This document shows, one piece after another, positions 32,173 through 40,098 of a stretch of DNA of 41,093 bases. Source of the stretch: Actinomycetes bacterium (GTDB lineage: Bacteria; Actinomycetota; Acidimicrobiia; Acidimicrobiales; RAAP-2); the NCBI GenBank assembly GCA_021844425.1, contig JAKBTL010000121.1:1-41093 (forward strand). Direction: 5' to 3'. A program made the position numbers and the translations under genes. Within the stretch, counting starts at the first letter, position 1. The number at the start of each line of letters is the position of its first letter. Below the pieces are notes generated by a model. It made no database searches. It saw nothing but the letters and a program-made list of their open reading frames with translations, and was not told where the DNA came from.

Positions 32173-34311
32173 TCAGCGGGCGGCCGGTGGTTCTGCAGGG
32201 AGGGAGAGGGCCTGACGGAGGAATCGCAGCTCGTGGAGAAGGAGGTTCGCGGCAACGTCAGGGTCGACGACCATGTGCGTCGCGCCCGGCAGGAGCAGGA
32301 GCTCGTGCTGCTTGCCAGCGGCGAGCAGCGCAGCCGACATGCGCAGGGCGTTCGAGACGACCACGTTGTCGTCTGTAGTCCCGTGGACCATGAGCAGCGG
32401 CCGGGCGAGGGCGCCCGCTTCGTGGACCGGTGAGGAGCGGGCGTAGTTGTCGGGGCTTTCGTTCGGGTGACCGAGGTAGCGCTCCAGGCAGTGGGTGTCG
32501 GAGAGAAGCAGGTCCACGGGTGCGGCGCCGGCCACCGCGGCGTGGAACACGTCTGGACGGCGGAGGACGCAGGCAACGGAGAGCAGTCCTCCGTACGACC
32601 AGCCTCGGATCGCGACTCGCTCCAGATCGAGCTCGTCGCAGGCTTCGGCCGTCCCATGCAGAGCGGCCACTTGGTCCGCGATGACCGGAGAGAGCATGTC
32701 GCCGAAGACCTCCCGTTCCCACGCCGGCCCTCTGCCAGGGGTCCCGGCGCCGTCGGCGATCACGACGGCGAAGCCGTGCTCGGCGAACCACTGAGCTTCG
32801 ACGAAGTACCAGTGCCGCGCGCGCGTCACGCGCTGAGCTGCTGGTCCGGCGTACGGGCACATCAGCACTGGGAGCCGCCCAGTCCCGGTCTCGTGGGACC
32901 GCGGAAGGATGAGCGCGGTGCGGAGCTCGCGAGGCCCTACGGAGAGCCACTGGATCGAGGGTTCGAGGACCGGCTCCTCCTCTACGCAGCTCACGGAAAT
33001 GCCGCCAAGCGCCGTCCCGCTGACCCTGAACCGGTGGCCGCTCTCCGTGAAGGATTGAATTACCGCAACGTCGCCCTCCAGGCTCGCGCAATGGACTCCT
33101 GGCCCCTCGGTGACCCGCGTCGGGGTGCTACCGACCGCATGACGCCACACGTGAAGTTCGGTTGGGTCGGACGACGCAACGAACCAGGTCGTCTCGCCGA
33201 CGGTGCCGAGAACTTCGCGGACCTGCAGATCGTCGCCGGTCACGGGTTCGCCGCCGACCACGAGGCGTCGAGCGTTCCCGATGTCGGAGACGGTGACCAC
33301 CCGACCCGAGCCCGTACGCGCGGGCGTCCCCGGGACGAGCTCGACCCAGCAGGCGTCAGCTGCTTCCCACAGCAGCGTGGTCTCTCCGGACGCCGGATCG
33401 ACGCCGAGGGTCTGGACGGTCCGCTGGTCCCGGCTCTGCACGCTGATGAGAGGGCCGTGCCGGTCCCAGGCGGCGGTCGTCAGGTACTCGAACGTGCGCC
33501 GGTCCCAGCTCACCTCGTGTCGGGAACCGTCGAGGGCGAGAACCCAGAGGGAGACGTCGGCGTTCGCCGTCCCGGCGGCGGGATAGAAGACCTGCCGTGG
33601 TGGGATCCACGGAGCGGACGCCTCGGCGATCCACCACCGTTGTACGGGGCTGTTGTCCACGCGACAGACGAGGAGCTTCGACCCGTTGGGCGACCACCAG
33701 TGACCCCTCTGGCGGCCCATCTCCTCTGCGGCCACGTGCTCGGCCAGCCCGTACGCGACTTCAGGGCGTTCAGGGGCAGCAAGGAGCGTGTCCCTACCGT
33801 CGGCCAGCTCGATCACGCGGAGCGCACCATCGCTCACATAGGCGACCCGAATGCCGTTGGGATCGATACGCGGATCGAAGGGTGCGCCGACGCAGCGAAG
33901 CTGCCGGATATCGCCTTCGGTGGTCGCGATCCACAAGTTCGTCCCGAGGCTGAAGACCACCGTGTTCGCGTCACGGTCCGCAGAGAACGCGACGATGCCG
34001 GTGGAACGCTCACGCACGCGCTCACGCCAGACGCGTTCGGGCTCCGCTACGACGTTGTCGCTCCCGAGCACCTCGGGATCGACGAGGAGTCGTTCGCCGC
34101 GCTCGTCGAGGATCCACAGGCAGCTCGTGCGGTCGTGGCCATCACGACTCCGGATGAAAAGGACGTGCGAGCCCTCGGGCGCGACCGTGAAGTGCCGCGG
34201 GACACCGAGGCTGAAGCGCTGCGACCAGGCCAGCTGCCGAGGTAGCGCGCGCAGAGGGTCCGCAGGCGTCAGCTCTGTGCGAGGAGACCTCGAGCGTGTC
34301 ACGCGAGCCAT
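32173..34311 (-). CDS. S9 family serine peptidase (dipeptidyl-peptidase IV-like)
   Basis: 712 aa. The N-terminal beta-propeller (about 30-460) is of the DPP_IV_N type, including RGHWWSPNGSKLLVCRVDNS and a Glu-rich AAEEMGR segment like the double-Glu motif that binds the substrate amino terminus. The C-terminal alpha/beta hydrolase carries the triad S572 (RGWSYGG), D647 (HGTTDDNV) and H679 (PGATHM). No signal peptide is seen, so it is likely a cytoplasmic peptidase removing dipeptides or processing imported oligopeptides. It is on the same strand as dppDFCB and 247 bp upstream, although that operon has its own promoter. ATG at 34311 is chosen; ATG at 34347 would add 12 Arg-rich residues. It is divergent from the M24 gene. 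Confidence 0.9.
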   Translation of the reverse strand: MARVTRSRSPRTELTPADPLRALPRQLAWSQRFSLGVPRHFTVAPEGSHVLFIRSRDGHDRTSCLWILDERGERLLVDPEVLGSDNVVAEPERVWRERVRERSTGIVAFSADRDANTVVFSLGTNLWIATTEGDIRQLRCVGAPFDPRIDPNGIRVAYVSDGALRVIELADGRDTLLAAPERPEVAYGLAEHVAAEEMGRQRGHWWSPNGSKLLVCRVDNSPVQRWWIAEASAPWIPPRQVFYPAAGTANADVSLWVLALDGSRHEVSWDRRTFEYLTTAAWDRHGPLISVQSRDQRTVQTLGVDPASGETTLLWEAADACWVELVPGTPARTGSGRVVTVSDIGNARRLVVGGEPVTGDDLQVREVLGTVGETTWFVASSDPTELHVWRHAVGSTPTRVTEGPGVHCASLEGDVAVIQSFTESGHRFRVSGTALGGISVSCVEEEPVLEPSIQWLSVGPRELRTALILPRSHETGTGRLPVLMCPYAGPAAQRVTRARHWYFVEAQWFAEHGFAVVIADGAGTPGRGPAWEREVFGDMLSPVIADQVAALHGTAEACDELDLERVAIRGWSYGGLLSVACVLRRPDVFHAAVAGAAPVDLLLSDTHCLERYLGHPNESPDNYARSSPVHEAGALARPLLMVHGTTDDNVVVSNALRMSAALLAAGKQHELLLLPGATHMVVDPDVAANLLLHELRFLRQALSLPAEPPAAR

Positions 34312-34364
34312 GCTAGAGAGCCTTGCCCGCCTCGCGTGTGCTCGCATTGAGAACGGATTGCCGG

Positions 34365-34393
34365 TTGACGAACGCGCGACCCCTCTCTACTCT
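34365..34393 (+). promoter_or_regulatory. Promoter of the M24 peptidase gene (TTGACG-N17-TACTCT)
   Basis: TTGACG (34365-34370) and TACTCT (34388-34393) are separated by 17 bp in the gap between divergent S9 and M24 genes. The leader would be about 58 nt and contains GGAGAGGAAGGG before the GTG at 34459. Confidence 0.6.
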
Positions 34394-34458
34394 CTACGAT
34401 CAGACCAGTGGCCGGCAGTACCGCGTGCCGCCCTGCTCGCAGGTGGAGAGGAAGGGCT

Positions 34459-35592
34459 GTGTTCGACTACGAGACCCGGCGCAAGAGCCTGTTCGAGAGG
34501 ATGGGCGAGCTCGGGGTCGATGCCGTGTTCCTGCCGCCGTCGGGGGACCTCGAGTACTTGACCGGCTTCAAGCGCCGGGCGCCCTCCTTCGGCAACGTCG
34601 AGTACGCGCACAGCTGGGTGACCGGCTGCTTCCTGGCCCCCGGTCGCGAGCCCGCGTTCGTGCTCCCGCGCATGGTCGTCGCCTTCGACACCCCAGACGG
34701 GCTCACCGGGGACGTGACGGTTGTGGCAGAGATCGACGACGGTGAGGAGATCTTTCGACGTGTCGCCCGATCATTCGGCGCGCTGGGGAAGCTCGCGGTC
34801 GGTGCGCGCACGTGGGCCGACACCGTCGCTGCCCTCCTCCACACGTTCGGGGCGTGCGAGCTGGTGAGCGCGGATCGCCTGGTCAACCCCATGCGCCGCG
34901 TCAAGTCCCCCGAGGAGCTGGAGGCGATGACCAAGGCGTGCCGCATCGTGGACGAGACGCTCGCCGTCGTGAGCCCGTCGGTGCGCGCAGGGGTGACCGA
35001 GCTCGAGCTCGCTCGCGACGTGGACTTCCACATGCGCAGGCTGGGTTCCCCTATGCCGTCGTTCGACACCGGCGTCTTCAGCATGGGTGCTGCGAGTGAG
35101 CGAGACGCGAGCGTGCGCCTCTCGACCGGCGAGCTCGTCCCAGGCATGGGCGTCTCCTTCGACTTCGGCGCCGTCGTGGACGGCTACTGCTCGGACTTCG
35201 GCCGAACGATCCATGTCGGCGCACCCTCGGCGGAGTACGAGCGCATCTACGAGGTGGTGATGGCTGCACAGGCCGCGGGCATCGCGGCGGCGCGCCCCGG
35301 GGTGCCGGCCTCGGCGGTGCATGAGGCCACCCGTCGGGTGATCGTCGACGCCGGCCTGGGAGAATGGTTCCGGCACCGCACGGGCCACTGCATCGGCCTC
35401 GACGTCCACGAGCATCCGTTCATCTCAGAAGAGGATCACACGCCGCTCGAAGTCGGCATGACCTTCACGATCGAGCCATCCGTGTTCCGCCCGGGGCACT
35501 ACGGCGTGAGGGTGGAAGACGTCGTAGTCTGCGAGCCCTCGGGAGGTCGGAAGCTGAACGACTACCCTGTGGCCCTGGTCGCCAACCGCTGA
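34459..35592 (+). CDS. pepQ: M24 Xaa-Pro peptidase (aminopeptidase P/prolidase family)
   Basis: 377 aa. The creatinase-N domain (about 1-140) is followed by the pita-bread domain. All five metal ligands are present: D235 (SFDFGAVVDGY), D246 (CSDFGRT), H310 (RTGHCIGLDVHEHP), E339 (FTIEPSVF) and E353 (GVRVEDVVV). It should be a dinuclear Mn/Co/Zn enzyme cutting N-terminal Xaa-Pro bonds or Xaa-Pro dipeptides, completing breakdown of imported peptides. The intact site contrasts with the altered M24 protein at 24644. GTG at 34459 follows GGAGAGGAAGGG; the frame upstream to 34408 lacks homology. The IclR gene follows 60 bp downstream on the same strand. Confidence 0.92.
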   Translation: MFDYETRRKSLFERMGELGVDAVFLPPSGDLEYLTGFKRRAPSFGNVEYAHSWVTGCFLAPGREPAFVLPRMVVAFDTPDGLTGDVTVVAEIDDGEEIFRRVARSFGALGKLAVGARTWADTVAALLHTFGACELVSADRLVNPMRRVKSPEELEAMTKACRIVDETLAVVSPSVRAGVTELELARDVDFHMRRLGSPMPSFDTGVFSMGAASERDASVRLSTGELVPGMGVSFDFGAVVDGYCSDFGRTIHVGAPSAEYERIYEVVMAAQAAGIAAARPGVPASAVHEATRRVIVDAGLGEWFRHRTGHCIGLDVHEHPFISEEDHTPLEVGMTFTIEPSVFRPGHYGVRVEDVVVCEPSGGRKLNDYPVALVANR

Positions 35593-35652
35593 CCCGCCTT
35601 CGGTCTCGTTGACCGCCGCGCGACAAGTGGGCACAGATCCCGGAGCCCTCGA

Positions 35653-36642
35653 GTGCTAGGAGACGATACGAGCGAACATCGCCATGCGGTAGTGGTGCCG
35701 CCCGAGGCACCGAAGAGCGGTGAGACGAAGTCGGTTCGGCCCTCGAGGCTCCGGAAGGAGCCCCGCGCCGGTCGACGAGAGAACGGCGGCCCCGCGAAGC
35801 GTGCGGCCTCGGCTGCGAAAGGGTCGCCGAGCGCGACGGGCGACGGTGTCGGCGTCGCGCGACGGGTGGAGTTCGTCCAGTCCCTCGAGCGCGGCTTCGC
35901 GGTGATCCGGGCCTTCGAGCGCGACCGCACCCACATGAGCGTCACCGAGGTGGCGCAGGCCACTGGGCTCACCCGGGCGGTCGCACGGCGGTTCCTCCTG
36001 ACCTTGGTCGAGCTCGGTTACGTGCGCAACGAGGGGCGGTCCTTCTCGCTGCGGCCACGCATCTTGGAGCTCGGATACGGCTACTTGTCGGGGCTGACCT
36101 TCCCTGAGATCGCTCGACCGTACATGGAGGAGCTGTCGGCCAAGGTGCAGGAGTCCGTCTCTGCAGCCGTCCTGGATGGCGGCGACATCGTCTACGTCGC
36201 CAACGTCGTCCCTCGCCGGGTCATGACCATCAACGTGCCGATTGGCGGGAGGGATCCTGCATACTGCACGTCGCTCGGGCGGGTGCTGCTCGCGCAGCGC
36301 AGCGACGAGGAGATCAGCGCCTACCTAGCGTCCGTGGACCTCGAGCGTCGTACCGAGCGGACTGTCACGGACCCAGCCGCACTGAGGAGGATCCTGCGAG
36401 AGGTGCGCGAGCAAGGCTACGCCTTGCTCGACCAGGAGCTCGAGGACGGTCTCGGCGCTATCGCCGTCCCCATCCACGACGCGGGGGGTGCGGTGGTCGC
36501 GGCGATGAACGTGAGCGCCTACTCGTTGCGGGCGAGCCCCGAGGTCTTCACTCGAGTCTTCCTTTCCGCGCTACGCGAGACCGTTGTGCAGGTCGAGGAG
36601 GAGGTCCGGGTCTCGGTACGGCTCACGGCGCCGGCGGGGTGA
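35653..36642 (+). CDS. IclR-family transcriptional regulator
   Basis: 329 aa with the GTG start. Residues 1-70 are a basic, poorly conserved extension (RPSRLRKEPRAGRRENGG). The winged helix (about 75-135) has FVQSLERGFAVIRAF, then MSVTEVAQATGLTRAVARRF and LLTLVELGYV. The IclR effector domain follows with ESVSAAVLDGGDIVYVANVV, CTSLGRVLLAQ and YALLDQELEDGLGAIAVPIH, as in the PcaR/PobR branch that senses aromatic or other small acids. It may regulate the neighbouring peptidase or the convergent GcvP-like operon; its 3' end overlaps that operon's last gene by 20 bp. GGAG lies 9 nt before the GTG; a shorter start near the HTH is possible. Confidence 0.9.
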   Translation: MLGDDTSEHRHAVVVPPEAPKSGETKSVRPSRLRKEPRAGRRENGGPAKRAASAAKGSPSATGDGVGVARRVEFVQSLERGFAVIRAFERDRTHMSVTEVAQATGLTRAVARRFLLTLVELGYVRNEGRSFSLRPRILELGYGYLSGLTFPEIARPYMEELSAKVQESVSAAVLDGGDIVYVANVVPRRVMTINVPIGGRDPAYCTSLGRVLLAQRSDEEISAYLASVDLERRTERTVTDPAALRRILREVREQGYALLDQELEDGLGAIAVPIHDAGGAVVAAMNVSAYSLRASPEVFTRVFLSALRETVVQVEEEVRVSVRLTAPAG

Positions 36643-38494
36643 GGGCAACGCCTGTCGTTTCTGTTGCCGCCGGGGTCGATTCGGACGGTACCCCGAAGCG
36701 GCTCGCCAGCGCGCACAGCGGCGTCGGCAGGGACGGTGCCTGAGGGGCGAAGCCCGAGCGCGCGCCGAGGGGTTCGCCCGAGGCGCGCCGCGCGATCTCT
36801 GCGACGATCGGCCCGCAGTAGCGGCCCTGGCACTTGCCCATCCCCGCTCGGGTCAGTCGTTTCAGCGCGCCGGCTCCGGCGCTCCAAGGGGTGGCCGCCG
36901 CGTGGAGCTCGCCCAGGGTGACCTCCTCACAGCGGCACACGATCGTGTCGGGGTCCGCGAGCTGGTCCACGAGCCTCGGGCCGTCGAAGAGACGCCAGAG
37001 GGAACGCTGGAAGCGCTCGTGGCGCGCGAGCGCCCGGTCGAGGCGTCGCTCGCGCGCAGTGCTCGTCGGGCCGACATGGCCGAGCGCGCGGGCGGCATCC
37101 AGGCCGGCACGCGCTCCCATCACCTGGGCCACCTGCGCTCCGCCGATCCTCCCGCCGTCTCCCGCGCTCCACACCCCCTTGACCGAAGTTCTCCCCAGGC
37201 TGTCGCGCACGACGGTGAGCATCCCCGACCCCGGGTCGGGGGACTGGGCGCACCCGAGCAGCCCCGCGAGCTCGGCAGATGGCAGGAAGCCGTGGCCGAG
37301 GCAGACCGCGTCCACCGCCAGCCGTCGGCGAGTCGCCTCGATCGGGCGCCCGTGGGGGTCGAGTCGAGCCACCTCCGCCCACTCGACGCGGTCCTGCCCG
37401 CCCGCCGCCACGACCGAAGAGCGGGCGAGGAGGGGCACGCGCCGAAGCTGGCGCAGGTACCCCAGCCCCTGGGCGGCGTAGCGCGTCGAGGAGATGGCGA
37501 GCCCGGCGAGGTGCAACGCTGCTCCGGGCCGGAAGATCGCCGCCGTCTCGGCTACGGCCACCACGTCGACGCCCGCCGCGCAGAGCTCTGCGGCGACCTG
37601 GAGGTTGAGCGGCCCGTTCCCCGCGACGAGCACGCGTCGGCCTGGTGCGACCAGGTAGGAGCGCAGCAGCGTCTGAGCTGCTCCGGCGGTCATGACTCCC
37701 GGGAGCGTCCATCCGGGAAACGGCACGGCACGCTCGAAGGCGCCGGTTGCGAGCACGACGCCGCGCGGACGGAGGACGTACCGGCGTGTGGGGGAGACGG
37801 CGAACAGCCGGTCGGGACCGCTCGAGCCCCACACGCGAGTTTCACGCAGTACCCGCACCGACGACGCAGCGAGGCGCGCGATGAGGCCGCGTCCTGCGCG
37901 GTACTGCGCGTCGAGCGCAGCCTCGTCGATGGCGAAGCCTTCCGCCGGCTGTTTGAAGTACTGGCCACCCGAGCCGCGGCGGTTGTCGACGAGGAGGACA
38001 TCCGCGCCCATGTCCGCGGCCTCGAGCGCGGCCGCCATGCCCGCGGGACCGGCACCGACGACCACGAGCTCGGCATGGAGCTCGTGGTCGGGGGCCTGGG
38101 GGACCCCGGTGGCGTCGGGGGTGCCCGATTCGAGGACGCGGGCGGGGGGGTCCATCGAGACGTCGAGCCCCGGAACCACCTTCTCCATGCACGCCAGCCG
38201 TCCGCTCTGCCCGTCGATCGTGACCGCGCACTCGCTGCACACGCCCATCCCGCAGAAGATCCCTCGATTCCCGCTCCTACGGGTGGTCCGGCACATGAGC
38301 CGACCCGAGGCGACCAACGCCGCCGCGATGCTCTCCCCTGCGCGCGCGCCGAGCACCTGGCCTTCGTAGGTGATCGTGGCGTCGACCGATGCGGGAGCGA
38401 CGCCGGGCTTGGTGACGCGCAGCCCGCCGGCTTCGGAGGCGTAGGCCGCACCGGCCGATGAAGCTGGGCGGCCGCGCAGCTTCGGTCTCCTCAC
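36623..38494 (-). CDS. 2Fe-2S/FAD-dependent amine or amino-acid oxidoreductase subunit (HcnA-HcnB/OoxA-like fusion)
   Basis: 623 aa. The N-terminal Fer2_4 domain binds a [2Fe-2S] cluster through C81, C86, C89 and C102 (IFCGMGVCSECAVTIDG ... ACM). A pyridine-nucleotide/FAD oxidoreductase domain follows, with VVGAGPAGMAAALEAADMGA at about 145, GRRVLVAGNGPLNLQVAAEL and SAGDGGRIGGA. The C-terminal BFD-like [2Fe-2S] domain has CRCEEVTLGEL and GKCQGRYCGP. This order equals fused HcnA+HcnB, or the alpha subunit of opine/hydroxyproline/sarcosine-type dehydrogenases. The usual DAO-family FAD partner (HcnC/OoxB-like) is not in the window. GTG at 38494 overlaps the stop of the GcvPB-like gene (GTGA), so it is the third gene of that operon. 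Confidence 0.85.
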   Translation of the reverse strand: MRRPKLRGRPASSAGAAYASEAGGLRVTKPGVAPASVDATITYEGQVLGARAGESIAAALVASGRLMCRTTRRSGNRGIFCGMGVCSECAVTIDGQSGRLACMEKVVPGLDVSMDPPARVLESGTPDATGVPQAPDHELHAELVVVGAGPAGMAAALEAADMGADVLLVDNRRGSGGQYFKQPAEGFAIDEAALDAQYRAGRGLIARLAASSVRVLRETRVWGSSGPDRLFAVSPTRRYVLRPRGVVLATGAFERAVPFPGWTLPGVMTAGAAQTLLRSYLVAPGRRVLVAGNGPLNLQVAAELCAAGVDVVAVAETAAIFRPGAALHLAGLAISSTRYAAQGLGYLRQLRRVPLLARSSVVAAGGQDRVEWAEVARLDPHGRPIEATRRRLAVDAVCLGHGFLPSAELAGLLGCAQSPDPGSGMLTVVRDSLGRTSVKGVWSAGDGGRIGGAQVAQVMGARAGLDAARALGHVGPTSTARERRLDRALARHERFQRSLWRLFDGPRLVDQLADPDTIVCRCEEVTLGELHAAATPWSAGAGALKRLTRAGMGKCQGRYCGPIVAEIARRASGEPLGARSGFAPQAPSLPTPLCALASRFGVPSESTPAATETTGVALTPPAP

Positions 38495-40098
38495 CGCGTG
38501 GGGTTCTTGGCGCGATGGGCGCGCCACGTGGTCGCCCAGCGTGCAGGGTCGTCGAGTGGCCCGGGGTCGATCCGGTGGATGACCTGGCGGTGTGGCGCCG
38601 TGCGGACCACCTCGGGGTGCTCGTAAGCCTCGGCGCACACCAGCGCGAGCACGTCGATCCACTCGTCGACGTCCTCCTTGGACCACAGCTCTCCCGCCTC
38701 GGGGGTGAACGGCTCGGGCACGATCCACGGCTCGTGGCTGAGCCAGAACGCGTCGATGCCGAAGTCCGTCATGCGGTTCTGGACGTCGACTGCGCCGACG
38801 CCGGTCTCCCGGGCGAGCGTCTCCAGGCTGTAGCGGCACATCTCCAGTCGGTACGTGCCGACATCGGGGTTCGAGCGCGTCACCCCGTGGATCGACCGCA
38901 GGCGCGCGTCGACGTAGTTGCTCATGAGCACGGAGAGGTCCGAGGCCTCGTTGACGCCCTCCGCCCCCATCGCGCGCAGCCACACGTAGGCTTTCAGCAC
39001 TTGAGGGAGGTTGCCCAGGTACTCCCGGACGCGCCCCACCCCGCCTTCGAGCTCGACGAGGCGGAAGCGCACCCCGTCCCTGCCGAAACCGGGCAGGTCG
39101 GCGCCGGCACCGGAGGGATCAGGGTCGCCGTCGAGGCCGACCGGCTCGACGATCGGGCCGGGTAGGTACGGCGCAAGGCGCTCCGTGCAGCCGTAGGCGC
39201 CGACGGCGGGGCCGTTACCCTTGGGGGCCCCGAAGGTCTTGTGCAGCATGAACATGCACGCGTCGAACCCGAGCTCCCCAGCGCGTAGCTTGCCCATCAC
39301 GCCGTTGAAGTTGGCGTGGTCGTAGAAGCACAGGCCGCCGACTGCGTGCACCGTCTCGACCCAGTCGGCGATGTCGGGGTTGTAGATGCCCATGTCGTCT
39401 GGGTTGTTCACCATGAGCGCCGCGGTGCGCTCGGAGACCGCTGCCCGCAGCGCCTCCAGCGAGGCGTGCCCTCCCTCTTCGAGCGGAAGGGTGACCACCT
39501 TGAAGCCGCCGGCAGCTGCGGTCGCCGCGTTACAGGGATGGGCTTGGATCGTAGTGACGATCTCGTCGCGCTGGGCGAGCTCGCCGCGCGCAGCGTGGTA
39601 CGCGCGGGTCATGCAGACGTGGAGCCACGCCGCGTCGGCGCCTCCTCCGGGCTGGAACACGAAGCGGTCCATCCCCGACAGCTCGCGGAGGGCGAGGTCG
39701 AGGCGGTACACGATCTCCAGGAGCCCCTGCATCGTCTCCTCGTGCTGCAGGGGGTGCACCTCCCGCAGCTGGGGGAGGGAGATCAGGCTCTCCGAGAGCG
39801 CAGGGTTGTACTTCATCGTGCAGGTGCCGAAGAGACTGATGCCCATCATCCCTAGCGTCTGCTGGGAGAGATGCAGGTAGTGGCGCAGGACCTCCCACTC
39901 GCTCAGCTCGGGGAGCGCGGGTGGCGTCCGCCGCCGAGCTGCGGGCGCCACCAGAGCGGCGGCATCCCCCGCAGCAGCGGCGACTTCGGGCTCGACGCTC
40001 GGGACGACCACGCCCCGTCGTCCGGGGTGGCCGATCTCTTGGACGAGCGGCTCGTCCCACACCGCGGCGTGGTAGCGACGTGCGCGATCAGGGTTCAT
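38491..40098 (-). CDS. gcvPB: Divergent glycine dehydrogenase (decarboxylating) subunit 2-like protein
   Basis: 535 aa, slightly longer than usual GcvPB. PLP fold-type I features are MDRFVFQPGGGADAAWLHVC, DDMGIYNPDIADWVETVHA, LCFYDHANFNGVMGK, and the PLP Lys K287 in FMLHKTFGAPKGNGP. Housekeeping GcvPB proteins read LHKTFxxPHGGGGPG after the Lys; here it is GAPKGNGPAVGAYG, and YDGAN is YDHAN, so the active site has diverged. It may decarboxylate glycine or a different amino acid as part of a glycine-cleavage-like route. Its ATG overlaps the upstream GcvPA-like stop (ATGA) and its stop overlaps the oxidoreductase start. No gcvH or gcvT is present inside the window. Confidence 0.82.
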   Translation of the reverse strand: MNPDRARRYHAAVWDEPLVQEIGHPGRRGVVVPSVEPEVAAAAGDAAALVAPAARRRTPPALPELSEWEVLRHYLHLSQQTLGMMGISLFGTCTMKYNPALSESLISLPQLREVHPLQHEETMQGLLEIVYRLDLALRELSGMDRFVFQPGGGADAAWLHVCMTRAYHAARGELAQRDEIVTTIQAHPCNAATAAAGGFKVVTLPLEEGGHASLEALRAAVSERTAALMVNNPDDMGIYNPDIADWVETVHAVGGLCFYDHANFNGVMGKLRAGELGFDACMFMLHKTFGAPKGNGPAVGAYGCTERLAPYLPGPIVEPVGLDGDPDPSGAGADLPGFGRDGVRFRLVELEGGVGRVREYLGNLPQVLKAYVWLRAMGAEGVNEASDLSVLMSNYVDARLRSIHGVTRSNPDVGTYRLEMCRYSLETLARETGVGAVDVQNRMTDFGIDAFWLSHEPWIVPEPFTPEAGELWSKEDVDEWIDVLALVCAEAYEHPEVVRTAPHRQVIHRIDPGPLDDPARWATTWRAHRAKNPTR

